Positions 1 to 8,507 of a stretch of 47,394 nt of DNA are shown piece by piece. Both the position numbers and the translations under genes were made by a program. The DNA lies in assembly GCA_903889895.1 (NCBI GenBank), contig CAISYZ010000258.1, positions 1 to 47,394 on the forward strand. The letters run 5' to 3'. The notes under the pieces were generated by a model. The model was not told the origin of the DNA and ran no database searches. It saw only the letters and a program-made list of their open reading frames with translations. The DNA comes from an uncultured Verrucomicrobia subdivision 3 bacterium (lineage in GTDB: Bacteria; Verrucomicrobiota; Verrucomicrobiia; Limisphaerales; UBA11358). Position 1 is the first letter of the stretch. Each line of letters begins with the position of its first letter.

Positions 1-302
1 CCGCCGGATTGCGGATTGTAAATCTGCGTGCCGATGACGTCGGCGGGCAGCATGTCCGGCGTGAATTGCAGGCGCGAAAATTTCACGCTGATGCACGCGG
101 CCATGGATTTCACGGCGAGCGTCTTGGCCAGACCGGGCACGCCTTCGAGCAGCACGTGGCCATTGGCCAGCAGCCCGATGACGAGTCGCTCGGTCAGATA
201 TTGCTGGCCGACGATGACCTTGCCGAGTTCGTTAAACAGCGGATGCGTGAACGCACTCGCTTCCTTCACCGCTTCGTTAATGGCGTTGATTCCTGTGCTC
301 AT
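1..302 (-). CDS. MoxR-family AAA+ ATPase (partial, N-terminal 100 residues)
   Basis: The ATG is at 302-300 and the frame runs open off the left edge, so only about the first 100 of roughly 330 residues are visible. The Walker A motif GVPGLAKT lies at residues 54-61, followed by the MoxR-typical stretch FTPDMLPADVIG at 80-91. MoxR ATPases are cytoplasmic chaperone-like AAA+ proteins that work with von Willebrand factor A and Bat proteins. Here the gene follows batD and batE on the same strand, 63 bases after the batE stop, which fits one operon in the order batD-batE-moxR. More usual orders put moxR first. The missing part should hold Walker B and the lid domain. The family call is firm; the substrate is unknown. 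Confidence 0.9.
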   Translation of the reverse strand, partial: MSTGINAINEAVKEASAFTHPLFNELGKVIVGQQYLTERLVIGLLANGHVLLEGVPGLAKTLAVKSMAACISVKFSRLQFTPDMLPADVIGTQIYNPQSG

Positions 303-365
303 GTTTTTAAAAATGATTTGTTCGATGGACAAACGGACTTCTGAATTCGTTCAAGATTTTTTAAC

Positions 366-1106
366 TCACGCGCCGGGCAAAACTTCCACCTGCTTCACCG
401 GCAGCCAGCCAATCTTACCCGCGCCGTCGGCGACCTGCACCCAGCCGTCGCGCCGGTCCAAAACGGAAAGCTCCGCGCCGTCGCGCGCCGTGAACGCAGT
501 TTGCGCATCGTCAAACGGCCCGCTGCGTGCAATCGCATTGTCGGCGATCACCACGGCGGTCGCCGTTGAAAAATGATTTGCCGCCTGCACCGCCAGCACC
601 GTGGCGGAGCAAAGCGTCAGCAGGACCAAAATTCGCGTGACTCCTTTTAATTTTGGCACCAGCTCTGGACGAATTTGCCGCGCGGCAAACAAGGCGAACG
701 TCAACCAGAACAAAACCGCCGTCAGCACCGCGCCTTCGTTCAAGGTCAGGGTGCTGAACCAGTTTTGCCAGAATCGTTCGCGCACGGTCGCACCTTGGAC
801 CTGGTTGCGGACGAACGCGAGATTGGCGCGCAGTTCCGCATCGCGCGGCGCGAGCAGCGTCGCCTGGCGATACGCGGCGATGGCCTGGCCGAGATGGCCG
901 GCTTTGAATTCCGCGTTGGCGGCGTTGAACAGCAGCGCCGGCGAGGTCGCGCCGGTTTGCAGGATTTTTTCGTAAGCCGCGGCGGCATCCGCGAATTTGC
1001 CTTTCGCGTAAATCTCGTTGGCCGCCGAAAAATCGGCGGCGGCATCCGCCGCGAAAACTTTTGCGGCAAACAGCAGCACGCACAAGCTGGCAAAAAAAGT
1101 TTTCAC
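366..1106 (-). CDS. batE: BatE-like TPR and SH3-domain membrane protein
   Basis: The 246-residue protein has a signal peptide (1-20), TPR-like helices (about 25-100), two hydrophobic segments (about 125-145 and 158-178) and a C-terminal SH3-like domain (about 183-246). This is the BatE architecture of Bacteroides aerotolerance operons. It probably acts at the inner membrane with BatD and the MoxR ATPase. The start is GTG at 1106, overlapping the batD stop by four bases (GTGA). It is supported by a perfect Shine-Dalgarno AGGAGG on the minus strand (rev. of 1114-1119), the best one in the window. Translational coupling to batD is likely. The role in oxygen tolerance is inferred from the family and is not proven for any member. 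Confidence 0.85.
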   Translation of the reverse strand: MKTFFASLCVLLFAAKVFAADAAADFSAANEIYAKGKFADAAAAYEKILQTGATSPALLFNAANAEFKAGHLGQAIAAYRQATLLAPRDAELRANLAFVRNQVQGATVRERFWQNWFSTLTLNEGAVLTAVLFWLTFALFAARQIRPELVPKLKGVTRILVLLTLCSATVLAVQAANHFSTATAVVIADNAIARSGPFDDAQTAFTARDGAELSVLDRRDGWVQVADGAGKIGWLPVKQVEVLPGA

Positions 1107-2893
1107 GCTTTCACCTCCTGTAGTGCGCCGACGGTCGTTTCAAATTTTGCCGCCACGGAATTCAATTCACCCGTTCCACGCACCGGAGCGTAACGCGCCT
1201 GGTTGCAAAGCTGGAAAAGCTCGCGCAGCGTATCGCGCGTGGCGTTGGGCGCGCTGCGCAAAACAGCGTGCTCCTCAATCACGTTTTCGGTGATCGCGGT
1301 CGCTGGGCAATCGAGCCGTTCACCGAGCTGCTCCTGCAACAAGCGGAACAGCAGCGCGAAAAATTCGTCGGCTTTGTTTTCGGCAGCGAACTTTTTCAAG
1401 TCGTTCAACCCGTCGCGGACGAGCTGCGCCACGGCGCGCTGGCGGCGCAAGCGCGGATTGTTCGCCAGATTGTCCGTGCGCTGGCGCCAGATGAATGCGG
1501 CCAGAAACGCCAGCACCGGCACGGATTGCACGGCAAGAAACGCCGGCTGCGCGACGAGCGGCGTTTTGTTTTGCGTGTGCGTTCCGAGGTTTTCCTTGAT
1601 GGGCAAAATATCCTGCGCCGGCTTTTCATCTGCCGAATTTTTATTCGCGGCTTGCACCGGCATGGGCGAAGTGCCGGCGGCCTTGACGGTGAGCGGCACG
1701 GCGGCCTGCGTCAGCGTGTGGTATTGGCCGTCGTCGGGATTGAAAAAGGAAAACGTCAGCGCGGGCAGTTCATGCACGTCCGAATTTTCCGGCGAGATAA
1801 TCTGCTCGAAAGTTTTGGTGCCTTGAAAACCGAATGGGTCGGCAGTGTCCAGTTTGGTTGTGGGCGGATAAGTTTTGAAATTCTGCCACGCATTCTGCGC
1901 CGGCAGCGTGACGCCATCCAGCGCCCCCCGACCGGAAACCTGCACGCGCACAGTGATGGGATCGCCGACGGTCACGGTCGTCGGCCCAGCACTCGCGGCG
2001 AAACTGAATTGACCGACGGCACCGCTGAAATTCGCGGGGCGGTTTTGCGCGGGCAGCGGGAGCGATTGAATGTTCAAGGCCTCGGTAGCCAGATTGATTT
2101 GCTGCTGTTCGCCTTGGTTGAAAAATTGCCGGAAGAACGGATCGCCGCCCTGATTTTGCGAGGGCAGCACCACGACCGCGCTAGCGGTGAACGGGCCAAG
2201 CGTGAGCGCACCAGCCCTGACCGCCGTCAGCGGCAGCGCCAGCGGAATCTCGGTGTAAACGCGGTTGCCCACCTGCACGCGGCGGCGTTGGTTTTGCAAC
2301 TCGGTGGTTTTGCCGGCATTAAAGCCATCGGTTGGCGAACTGGTAATCTGGAAGTTGCCGAAATTCTGCACATCGTCGCGCAGATAAAGTTCCAGCCGCC
2401 CGACCTCCGCTTCACCGACGTATATTTTATTTTTCGGGAAATTAAATTTCAGAAACGCGATTTCGCTGCCGGAATTGACGGCGGCGGCGGACGGCGCATT
2501 GGCCGTGGTCACAGTCAACTTGAGCGGTGCACTGGCGAGCTGCTGGCTGCCAATATCTGCCCGCATCGCAGGAATGGTGAAGTCGCCAGCGCGCTGAGCG
2601 GTGACGAGGTAATTATAGGTGACGCTGGAAGTGGTCTGGCCATTGATGAAGCTGAACGAACTGGACGGTCCGACGTATTGGAATTGCAGGCCGGCAATAT
2701 TCGGCATGCCGGGCGCATCCTGCGGCTGAACGCCTTCAAACTTCAGCGACAGCGTAGCCTGCTCACCCAACATCATTGAGTCGCGGTCGAGCGACGCGGT
2801 GAATGAGGCCGCCCCCGCCGCGCCGGGGAGCAGCGCGACCAGCAGCAGCATCGTCAATGTTTTCAGGCTTAACCGCATTTTCGTTGCGTCCAT
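1103..2893 (-). CDS. batD: BatD-like oxygen-tolerance membrane protein
   Basis: The 596-residue protein has an N-terminal signal peptide (hydrophobic about 10-28), then long beta-rich regions typical of BatD (opening SFTASLDRDSMMLGEQATL, a repeated motif of the form VTVGDPITVRVQVSG). It has one transmembrane segment near residues 445-470 followed by a cytoplasmic helical tail. A second ATG at 2878 would give a more conventional signal peptide and is a possible alternative start. It is the first gene of the minus-strand batD-batE-moxR group and is divergent from the GH35 gene, with 96 bases between the two starts. BatA/BatB (VWA) genes are not visible and may lie beyond the left edge. Confidence 0.85.
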   Translation of the reverse strand: MDATKMRLSLKTLTMLLLVALLPGAAGAASFTASLDRDSMMLGEQATLSLKFEGVQPQDAPGMPNIAGLQFQYVGPSSSFSFINGQTTSSVTYNYLVTAQRAGDFTIPAMRADIGSQQLASAPLKLTVTTANAPSAAAVNSGSEIAFLKFNFPKNKIYVGEAEVGRLELYLRDDVQNFGNFQITSSPTDGFNAGKTTELQNQRRRVQVGNRVYTEIPLALPLTAVRAGALTLGPFTASAVVVLPSQNQGGDPFFRQFFNQGEQQQINLATEALNIQSLPLPAQNRPANFSGAVGQFSFAASAGPTTVTVGDPITVRVQVSGRGALDGVTLPAQNAWQNFKTYPPTTKLDTADPFGFQGTKTFEQIISPENSDVHELPALTFSFFNPDDGQYHTLTQAAVPLTVKAAGTSPMPVQAANKNSADEKPAQDILPIKENLGTHTQNKTPLVAQPAFLAVQSVPVLAFLAAFIWRQRTDNLANNPRLRRQRAVAQLVRDGLNDLKKFAAENKADEFFALLFRLLQEQLGERLDCPATAITENVIEEHAVLRSAPNATRDTLRELFQLCNQARYAPVRGTGELNSVAAKFETTVGALQEVKA

Positions 2894-2989
2894 TCTGACA
2901 GACGCGAGCCGGAAATGTTCACCATTTTTTTACTGGATGAAAGTGCAAAATCATTTGCCGCCTGCCGCCGAGAAACGCATCATGCCCGC

Positions 2990-5365
2990 ATGACCAGCGC
3001 AAAATTGTTCGCCATTTTGTCCGCCGCCATTTTATTTGCGGCCAACCTGCCGGCCCAGACGCCGGCGCATACGTTCGCCATCGGCACGAATGATTTTCTG
3101 CTCGACGGCCAGCGGCTCCAAATCCGCTGCGGTGAAATTCACGCGGCGCGCGTGCCGATGGAATATTGGCGACACCGTTTACAGATGGCCAAGGCGATGG
3201 GCTTGAACACCGTTTGCGCTTATCTATTCTGGAATTTGCACGAACCAAAGCCCGGCGAATATGTCTGGACCGGCCAGGCGGACGACGCGGAATTTTGTCG
3301 CATCGCGCAGGAGGAAGGCTTGTGGGTCATCCTGCGGCCCGGCCCGTATGCCTGTGCCGAATGGGAAATGGGCGGCACGCCGTGGTGGATGCTCCAGAAC
3401 GATGGTGTGAAGTTGCGCAGCCGCGATCCGCGCTATCTCGAACCGGCGAAGGCTTATCTCAAGGAAGTCGGTCGCGTGCTCGGCCCACTGCAAATCACGC
3501 ACGGCGGCAACATCATCATGGTGCAGGTGGAAAACGAATACGGCTTCTTCGGCAAGGACACGCAATATGTGGACGAATTGAGAAAAGCCTTGGTGGACGC
3601 GGGCTTTGACGTGCCGCTGTTCCAGTGCAACCCGCCGTCGGTGATGAAAAACGGGTTGCTCACCAATCTGTTTCAAGCCGCGAACTTCGGTAGCGATCCC
3701 AAAAATAATTTTGCCAAAACCCGCGCCCTCCAACCGGCCGGCCCGCTGATTTGCAGCGAATTTTATCCCGGCTGGTTCGACACCTGGGGCCAGCCGCATC
3801 ACTTCGGCAACTCGGAAAAATATCTGCGCGACCTGAAATACATGCTCGATGCCGGCGCGTCGTTCAGCATTTACATGGCGCACGGCGGCACGACGTTCGG
3901 GCTGTGGTCCGGCTGCGATCGGCCGTTCAAGCCGGACACGTCTAGCTACGATTACGACGCGCCCATCAGCGAAGCCGGCTGGGCGACGCCAAAATTTTTC
4001 CAGACGCGCGAGCTATTCGCGAAATATCTTTTGCCCGGCGAAAAATTGCCGGAACCGCCGCCGGCCAATCCGGTTATCAATTTTGCGCCGGTGACGCTGA
4101 GTGAAATCGCGCCGGTGTTCGACAACCTGCCGGCGAATCCAAACATTGATGAAGTGCCAAACACGATGGAAAAATATGGCCAGGGCTACGGCTGCATTTT
4201 GTATCGCACAACGATTCCGGCGGGCGCGGCGGCAACGCTGGAGGCGGGCGCGATTCACGATTTCGGATATGTTTTTGTGGACGGCCAGCGCATCGGCGTG
4301 CTCGACCGGCGCGCCGGCACGGCGAAGATTCCTCTTCCTGCACGGGCGGCGGAAGCGCGGCTCGATATTCTTGTCGAGCCGATGGGGCGCATCAATTTTG
4401 GCGCCGAGATGCTGGATCACAAAGGCCTTATCGCGCCGGTGAAGCTGGACGGCGCGGAATTGAAGGACTGGCGGATTTTTAATCTGCCGCTGGATGACAA
4501 GATGGTTGGCGGTTTGAAATTCAAACCGGCTCCATTTTTTGCTTACAACGGAATCATCAGCGGCTATTCAGACGCGTATGCCAATTATCTTAAATCTATG
4601 TCCCCGGCTTTCTGGCGCGGCGAGTTCACCTTGGAAAAGGCCGGCGACACGTTTCTCGATTTGCACAACTGGGGCAAAGGCGTCGTCTGGGTGAACGGGC
4701 ATTGCCTCGGCCGGTTCTGGAACATCGGCCCGTCGCAAACCGCCTACGCGCCCGGCTGCTGGCTGCGCGCCGGCAAAAACGAAATCGTGATTCTGGATTA
4801 CATCGGGCCGGTCAAGTCGGAAATTGCCGGCTTGGAAAAACCGATTCTCAACGAGTTGCATCCGGAAAAAGATTTTGCGCGGTCGCACCGGCCGCCGGTG
4901 AAGCTGAATCTCACGGACAATTTAACTGCCGTCAAAGGCGCGTTTGCGCCGGGCGCAGACACGCAGGAAATCCGGTTCCTCAATTCGGCCGCGGGAAAAT
5001 TCTTTTGTCTTGAATCCTTGAACGCCTTTGATGGCAAGCCCTACGCCGCCGTCGCGGAACTGGATTTGTTCGACGCGGCCGGCAAGTCCATCAGCCACGA
5101 CGGCTGGACGATTGCCTACGTGGACAGCGAGGAGCGCGAAGCCGAAGACGGCTCCGCCGAGAACGCCATTGACGGCCAGACGGCGAACTACTGGCACACG
5201 GAATGGAAGGGCAATTCGCCCGACCATCCGCACCGGCTCATCCTGAACCTCGGCAAATCGCAGGTGATTTCCGGTTTCCGCTATACGCCGCGCCAGGGCG
5301 AAGGCGGGGGCCGCATCAAGGATTACCGCGTTTTGATTGGCGATAATCTGGTCGCCCCGAAGTAA
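2990..5365 (+). CDS. Secreted GH35 beta-galactosidase with discoidin-like C-terminus
   Basis: The start chosen is ATG 2990 because it opens directly into a signal peptide (MTSAKLFAILSAAILFAA); the upstream 25 in-frame codons look non-coding. The 791-residue protein has a GH35 TIM barrel with DGQRLQIRCGEIHAARVP near the start. The expected acid/base Glu183 is in VQVENEYG and the nucleophile Glu257 in CSEFYPGWFDTWG. It should release terminal beta-D-galactose from oligosaccharides or plant polysaccharides in the periplasm or outside the cell. Beta-sandwich domains follow. At the C-terminus lies a discoidin (F5/8 type C) like region whose halves seem swapped: the usual tail motif (VAELDLF) precedes the usual head motif (SAENAIDGQTANYWHTEW). 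It stands alone, followed by ilvN. Confidence 0.93.
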   Translation: MTSAKLFAILSAAILFAANLPAQTPAHTFAIGTNDFLLDGQRLQIRCGEIHAARVPMEYWRHRLQMAKAMGLNTVCAYLFWNLHEPKPGEYVWTGQADDAEFCRIAQEEGLWVILRPGPYACAEWEMGGTPWWMLQNDGVKLRSRDPRYLEPAKAYLKEVGRVLGPLQITHGGNIIMVQVENEYGFFGKDTQYVDELRKALVDAGFDVPLFQCNPPSVMKNGLLTNLFQAANFGSDPKNNFAKTRALQPAGPLICSEFYPGWFDTWGQPHHFGNSEKYLRDLKYMLDAGASFSIYMAHGGTTFGLWSGCDRPFKPDTSSYDYDAPISEAGWATPKFFQTRELFAKYLLPGEKLPEPPPANPVINFAPVTLSEIAPVFDNLPANPNIDEVPNTMEKYGQGYGCILYRTTIPAGAAATLEAGAIHDFGYVFVDGQRIGVLDRRAGTAKIPLPARAAEARLDILVEPMGRINFGAEMLDHKGLIAPVKLDGAELKDWRIFNLPLDDKMVGGLKFKPAPFFAYNGIISGYSDAYANYLKSMSPAFWRGEFTLEKAGDTFLDLHNWGKGVVWVNGHCLGRFWNIGPSQTAYAPGCWLRAGKNEIVILDYIGPVKSEIAGLEKPILNELHPEKDFARSHRPPVKLNLTDNLTAVKGAFAPGADTQEIRFLNSAAGKFFCLESLNAFDGKPYAAVAELDLFDAAGKSISHDGWTIAYVDSEEREAEDGSAENAIDGQTANYWHTEWKGNSPDHPHRLILNLGKSQVISGFRYTPRQGEGGGRIKDYRVLIGDNLVAPK

Positions 5366-5435
5366 ACGCCGCGATTTGCGGTTTGACCGGCGCGGCAACA
5401 ACGGCTAAGCTTTCCGTCCGTCCCCGACGGGTTTT

Positions 5436-5909
5436 ATGCGACATACCATTTCAGTTTTGGTGGAGAACAAGTTTGGCGTGCTCACACGCGTTGCCGGATT
5501 GTTCAGCGGCCGCGGCTACAACATTGACTCGCTCAACGTCGCTCCGACACACGACAGCACCGCGTCGCGCATGACCATCGTCACCCACGGTGACGAGGCC
5601 ACGTTGGAGCAGATTGTCAAGCAGCTCAACAAGCTTCCCGACGTGCTCAAGGTGCAAAATTTCGCGGAAGGCGATTATGTGGATCGCGAACTGGTTCTTC
5701 TCAAAGTCTCCGTGGATTCCAAGTCCCGCGCCGAAGTGATGCAGATCACGGACATTTTCCGCGCCAAAATCGTGGACGTGCAGCCCAAGTCCCTGACCAT
5801 CGAAATCACTGGAGCCGACAGTAAAATCGTCAAATTCCTCGACCTGATGACTTCTTTCGGCGTCCAGGAAGTCACTCGCACCGGCAAGGCCGCGATGCCG
5901 CGCAAATAA
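5436..5909 (+). CDS. ilvN: Acetolactate synthase, small regulatory subunit
   Basis: The 157-residue protein carries an N-terminal ACT domain (RHTISVLVENKFGVLTRVAG) with the valine-binding region GRGYNIDSL, and the usual second C-terminal domain. It stimulates the catalytic subunit (IlvB/IlvI) and gives it valine feedback inhibition, in the first step of valine, leucine and isoleucine synthesis. ilvC starts 24 bases downstream, so the two form an operon. The catalytic ilvB gene, which usually sits directly upstream, is not here; a GH35 gene occupies that place. There is no clear Shine-Dalgarno before the ATG (context GGGTTTTATG). A weak promoter-like TTGACC (5383-5388), 17 bases, TAAGCT (5406-5411) precedes it. 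Confidence 0.95.
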   Translation: MRHTISVLVENKFGVLTRVAGLFSGRGYNIDSLNVAPTHDSTASRMTIVTHGDEATLEQIVKQLNKLPDVLKVQNFAEGDYVDRELVLLKVSVDSKSRAEVMQITDIFRAKIVDVQPKSLTIEITGADSKIVKFLDLMTSFGVQEVTRTGKAAMPRK

Positions 5910-5933
5910 TTTTTACCCGAACCAACCAAATTT

Positions 5934-6956
5934 ATGGCAAAAGTCTACACCGACAAAGACGCCGATCTCGGCGTGTTGAAAAACAAAACCCTCGCCGTCC
6001 TCGGCTTCGGCTCGCAGGGCCACGCCCACGCGCTGAACCTTAAGGACAGCGGCCTCAAGGTCATCATCGGCCTTTACGAGGGCAGCAAGTCCATTCCGGT
6101 TGCGAAGGAAAAAGGCTTCAAAGTCGTCACCACCGCTGAGGCCGTGAAGCAGGCCGACGTCATCATGGTCGCGCTGCCCGACACCAAGCAGGGCGCGTGC
6201 TACAAGAAGGACATCGAGCCGAACCTGACCGCCGGCAAAACGCTCGTGTTCACGCACGGCTTTTCGATTCATTTCAAGACCATCGTTCCGCCGAAAAACG
6301 TGAACATCATCATGGTCGCGCCGAAAGGCCCGGGCCACACCGTCCGCCGCCAATACGTCGAAGGCAAGGGCGTTCCGTCGCTCATCGCCATTTATCAAAA
6401 TCCCGGCAAGGACGCGAAGAAGATCGCACTCGCCTGGGCCAAGGGCATCGGCGGCACCCGCGCCGGCGTCATCGAAACGAACTTCAAGGAAGAGACTGAA
6501 ACCGATTTGTTCGGCGAACAAACGGTTCTCTGCGGCGGCGCGAGCGCGTTGGTGCAGGCGGGCTTTGAAGTGCTCGTCGAAGCCGGTTACTCACCGGAGA
6601 TGGCTTACTTTGAATGCTTGCACGAACTCAAGCTCATCGCCGATTTGATGAATGAATCCGGCATCAGCGGCATGCGCTTCTCGATTTCTGAAACCGCCAA
6701 GTGGGGCGACGTGAGCGTCGGCCCGAAAATCATTGATGCCAGCGTCAAGAAACGCATGGCGGCGGCGTTGAAAGACATCCAGTCCGGCAAGTTCGCGAAG
6801 GAATGGGTCAAGGAATACCAGACCGGCTACAAGAAATACAACGCGCTGCTCAAGAAGGGCGAACAGCATCCGATCGAAAAGACCGGCGCCAAACTCCGCG
6901 CGCTCATGCCGTGGATGGGCAAGAAGAACATCAAGGGCGCGCAAGCTGCTTACTGA
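5934..6956 (+). CDS. ilvC: Ketol-acid reductoisomerase, class I
   Basis: The 340-residue protein has the class I length. The Rossmann motif GFGSQGH is at residues 24-30, and the metal-binding DLFGEQ places Asp191 and Glu195 as Mg ligands. It converts 2-acetolactate to 2,3-dihydroxyisovalerate (and the isoleucine-branch equivalent). The cofactor-phosphate loop reads GLYEGSKS (46-53). The basic residue common at the second position of NADPH-type loops is replaced by Tyr and an acidic residue follows, so NADH or dual use is possible. It is second in the ilvN-ilvC operon and is followed by a hairpin terminator at 6973-7005. No Shine-Dalgarno is visible before the ATG. Confidence 0.97.
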   Translation: MAKVYTDKDADLGVLKNKTLAVLGFGSQGHAHALNLKDSGLKVIIGLYEGSKSIPVAKEKGFKVVTTAEAVKQADVIMVALPDTKQGACYKKDIEPNLTAGKTLVFTHGFSIHFKTIVPPKNVNIIMVAPKGPGHTVRRQYVEGKGVPSLIAIYQNPGKDAKKIALAWAKGIGGTRAGVIETNFKEETETDLFGEQTVLCGGASALVQAGFEVLVEAGYSPEMAYFECLHELKLIADLMNESGISGMRFSISETAKWGDVSVGPKIIDASVKKRMAAALKDIQSGKFAKEWVKEYQTGYKKYNALLKKGEQHPIEKTGAKLRALMPWMGKKNIKGAQAAY

Positions 6957-6972
6957 TTGACGATTCACAGCC

Positions 6973-7005
6973 AAAAGCCGTTGGGAAATTCCCGGCGGCT
7001 TTTTT
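6973..7005 (+). terminator. Rho-independent terminator of ilvN-ilvC
   Basis: The arms AAAAGCCG and CGGCTTTT enclose an internal mismatch (TT/GG) and an inner stem GGGA/TCCC. The right arm runs directly into a run of T. It lies 17 bases after the ilvC stop. Confidence 0.8.
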
Positions 7006-7025
7006 ATTTCCACCCAAAGCCGCAG

Positions 7026-7054
7026 TTGAACTGAACGCGCGCATCGGCTATTCT
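7026..7054 (+). promoter_or_regulatory. Candidate sigma70-type promoter of leuC, possibly leaderless
   Basis: TTGAAC (7026-7031), a 17-base spacer and TATTCT (7049-7054). The leuC ATG follows 9 bases after the -10 box, so the predicted transcript start is within about 3 bases of the start codon, and there is no Shine-Dalgarno. The lysA promoter at 16345-16372 has the same -35 hexamer and the same 9-base gap. Confidence 0.4.
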
Positions 7055-7063
7055 GTTTCGATT

Positions 7064-8437
7064 ATGACGTTGACTGAAAAACTTCTCGCCCGCGCGTCTG
7101 GCAAGGCCAGCGTGCAGGCCGGCGACAACATCTGGGTGAACGCCGACGTGCTCATGACGCACGACGTTTGCGGGCCGGGCACCATCGGCGTGTTCAAGCG
7201 CGAGTTCGGCAAGACCGCGAAGGTCTGGGACAAAAACAAAATCGTCATCATCCCCGACCATTACATCTTCACCGCCGACTCGAAGTCGAACCGCAACGTG
7301 GACATCCTCCGCGAATTCGCCGGCGAACAAGGTTTGCCTTATTTCTACGACGTCATTGATGACCCGAAAGGGCATTGGGTTTATGACGCCGTGAAGGGCA
7401 ACATGAAGCGCCAATACGGTTCGCGCTACGCGGGCGTCTGTCACGCGGCGTTGCCGGCCAAGGGCCACACGCGTCCCGGCGAAGTGCTCTTCGGCACCGA
7501 TTCGCACACCTGCATGGCGGGCGCGTTCAACCAATTCGCCACCGGCATCGGCAACACCGACGCGGGCTTCGTCATGGGCACGGGCAAATTGCTCATCAAG
7601 GTGCCGGAGACGATGCGCTTCCGCCTCGAAGGCAAGTTGCAGCCCGGCGTGATGGCGAAGGACATCATCCTGCACTGCATCGGCGAAATCGGTTTCGACG
7701 GCGCGACCTACCGCGCGATGCAGTTCGACGGCGAAGGCGCGAAGACGCTTTCGATGGACGACCGCATGACCATCGCGAACATGGCCATCGAAGCCGGCGG
7801 CAAGAACGGCATCTTTGAATTCGATTCGCGCACCGCCGAATACGTGGATGCGCGCGTCAAGTTGAATGGCACGAAGAGCAGTTACCAGCCGGTGGAGGCC
7901 GACAAGGACCAGAAGTTCGTCTATGAACTCGTGGTGGACTTGAGCAAGCTTGAGCCGACCGTCGCGTGCCATCCCGATCCGGGCCAGCGCAAGAAGGCCA
8001 AGGAGATGAACCAGCCGCTCGACCGCGCCTACGTCGGCTCCTGCACCGGCGGCAAGACGAGCGACTTCGTGGAGTTCGCGCGCGTTTTGCGCGGCAAGAA
8101 GGTGGTCATCGACACCTTCGGCGTGCCCGCGACGCCGGACATCGTCAACGATTTGCAGACGACGTATTGGGGCAACGACACGATTTGGAAAATCCTCGTG
8201 GACGCCGGCGTGCAGATGACCGAGAACGCCGGCTGTGCCGCGTGCCTCGGCGGGCCGGTGGACACGTTCGGCCGCATCAACAAGTCCGGCATCAACTGCA
8301 TCAGCGCGACGAACCGCAATTTCCCCGGCCGCATGGGCGACAAGGAATCGAAGGTGTTCCTCGCGTCCCCGGCGACGGTCGCCGCGAGCGCGCTGACCGG
8401 CAAGGTCACTGACCCGCGCGAGTATTTAGGGAATTAA
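7064..8437 (+). CDS. leuC: 3-isopropylmalate dehydratase large subunit (aconitase family)
   Basis: The start is ATG 7064 (MTLTEKLLARASG); in-frame sequence upstream belongs to the ilvC region and terminator. The 457-residue protein has the three 4Fe-4S cysteines: Cys327 in SCTGGK and Cys391 and Cys394 in AGCAACLGG. It isomerises 2-isopropylmalate to 3-isopropylmalate with the small subunit LeuD. The iron-sulfur signature has Gly where many LeuC proteins have Asn (SCTNGR), as in the LeuC/homoaconitase branch, so a related hydro-lyase role cannot be fully excluded. The ilvN-ilvC neighbours and leuB elsewhere in the window favour leucine synthesis. leuD is not adjacent. The gene has its own promoter candidate and a terminator on its far side. 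Confidence 0.92.
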   Translation: MTLTEKLLARASGKASVQAGDNIWVNADVLMTHDVCGPGTIGVFKREFGKTAKVWDKNKIVIIPDHYIFTADSKSNRNVDILREFAGEQGLPYFYDVIDDPKGHWVYDAVKGNMKRQYGSRYAGVCHAALPAKGHTRPGEVLFGTDSHTCMAGAFNQFATGIGNTDAGFVMGTGKLLIKVPETMRFRLEGKLQPGVMAKDIILHCIGEIGFDGATYRAMQFDGEGAKTLSMDDRMTIANMAIEAGGKNGIFEFDSRTAEYVDARVKLNGTKSSYQPVEADKDQKFVYELVVDLSKLEPTVACHPDPGQRKKAKEMNQPLDRAYVGSCTGGKTSDFVEFARVLRGKKVVIDTFGVPATPDIVNDLQTTYWGNDTIWKILVDAGVQMTENAGCAACLGGPVDTFGRINKSGINCISATNRNFPGRMGDKESKVFLASPATVAASALTGKVTDPREYLGN

Positions 8438-8456
8438 ATTGCCCGCAGAAACAATT

Positions 8457-8497
8457 TCACCGCTTGTGCGCGCATCGCCCAAGCGGTGATTTTATTT
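8457..8497 (+). terminator. Terminator between leuC and the convergent kinase gene
   Basis: A perfect 10-bp stem TCACCGCTTG / CAAGCGGTGA (8457-8466 and 8480-8489) with a 13-base loop, followed by TTTTATTT. It serves leuC and, lying 10 bases beyond the stop of the opposing gene, may act on both strands. Confidence 0.8.
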
Positions 8498-8507
8498 AGG
8501 AATAAAT

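Noticed and set aside
1268..2779. 503-codon plus-strand open frame
   Set aside because: It is antisense to batD, which has clear domains and a signal peptide. High GC content makes such shadow frames common.
4982..5365. GH35 protein truncated within its C-terminal discoidin domain
   Set aside because: The missing half is found just upstream in permuted order, so a frameshift or truncation is not needed.
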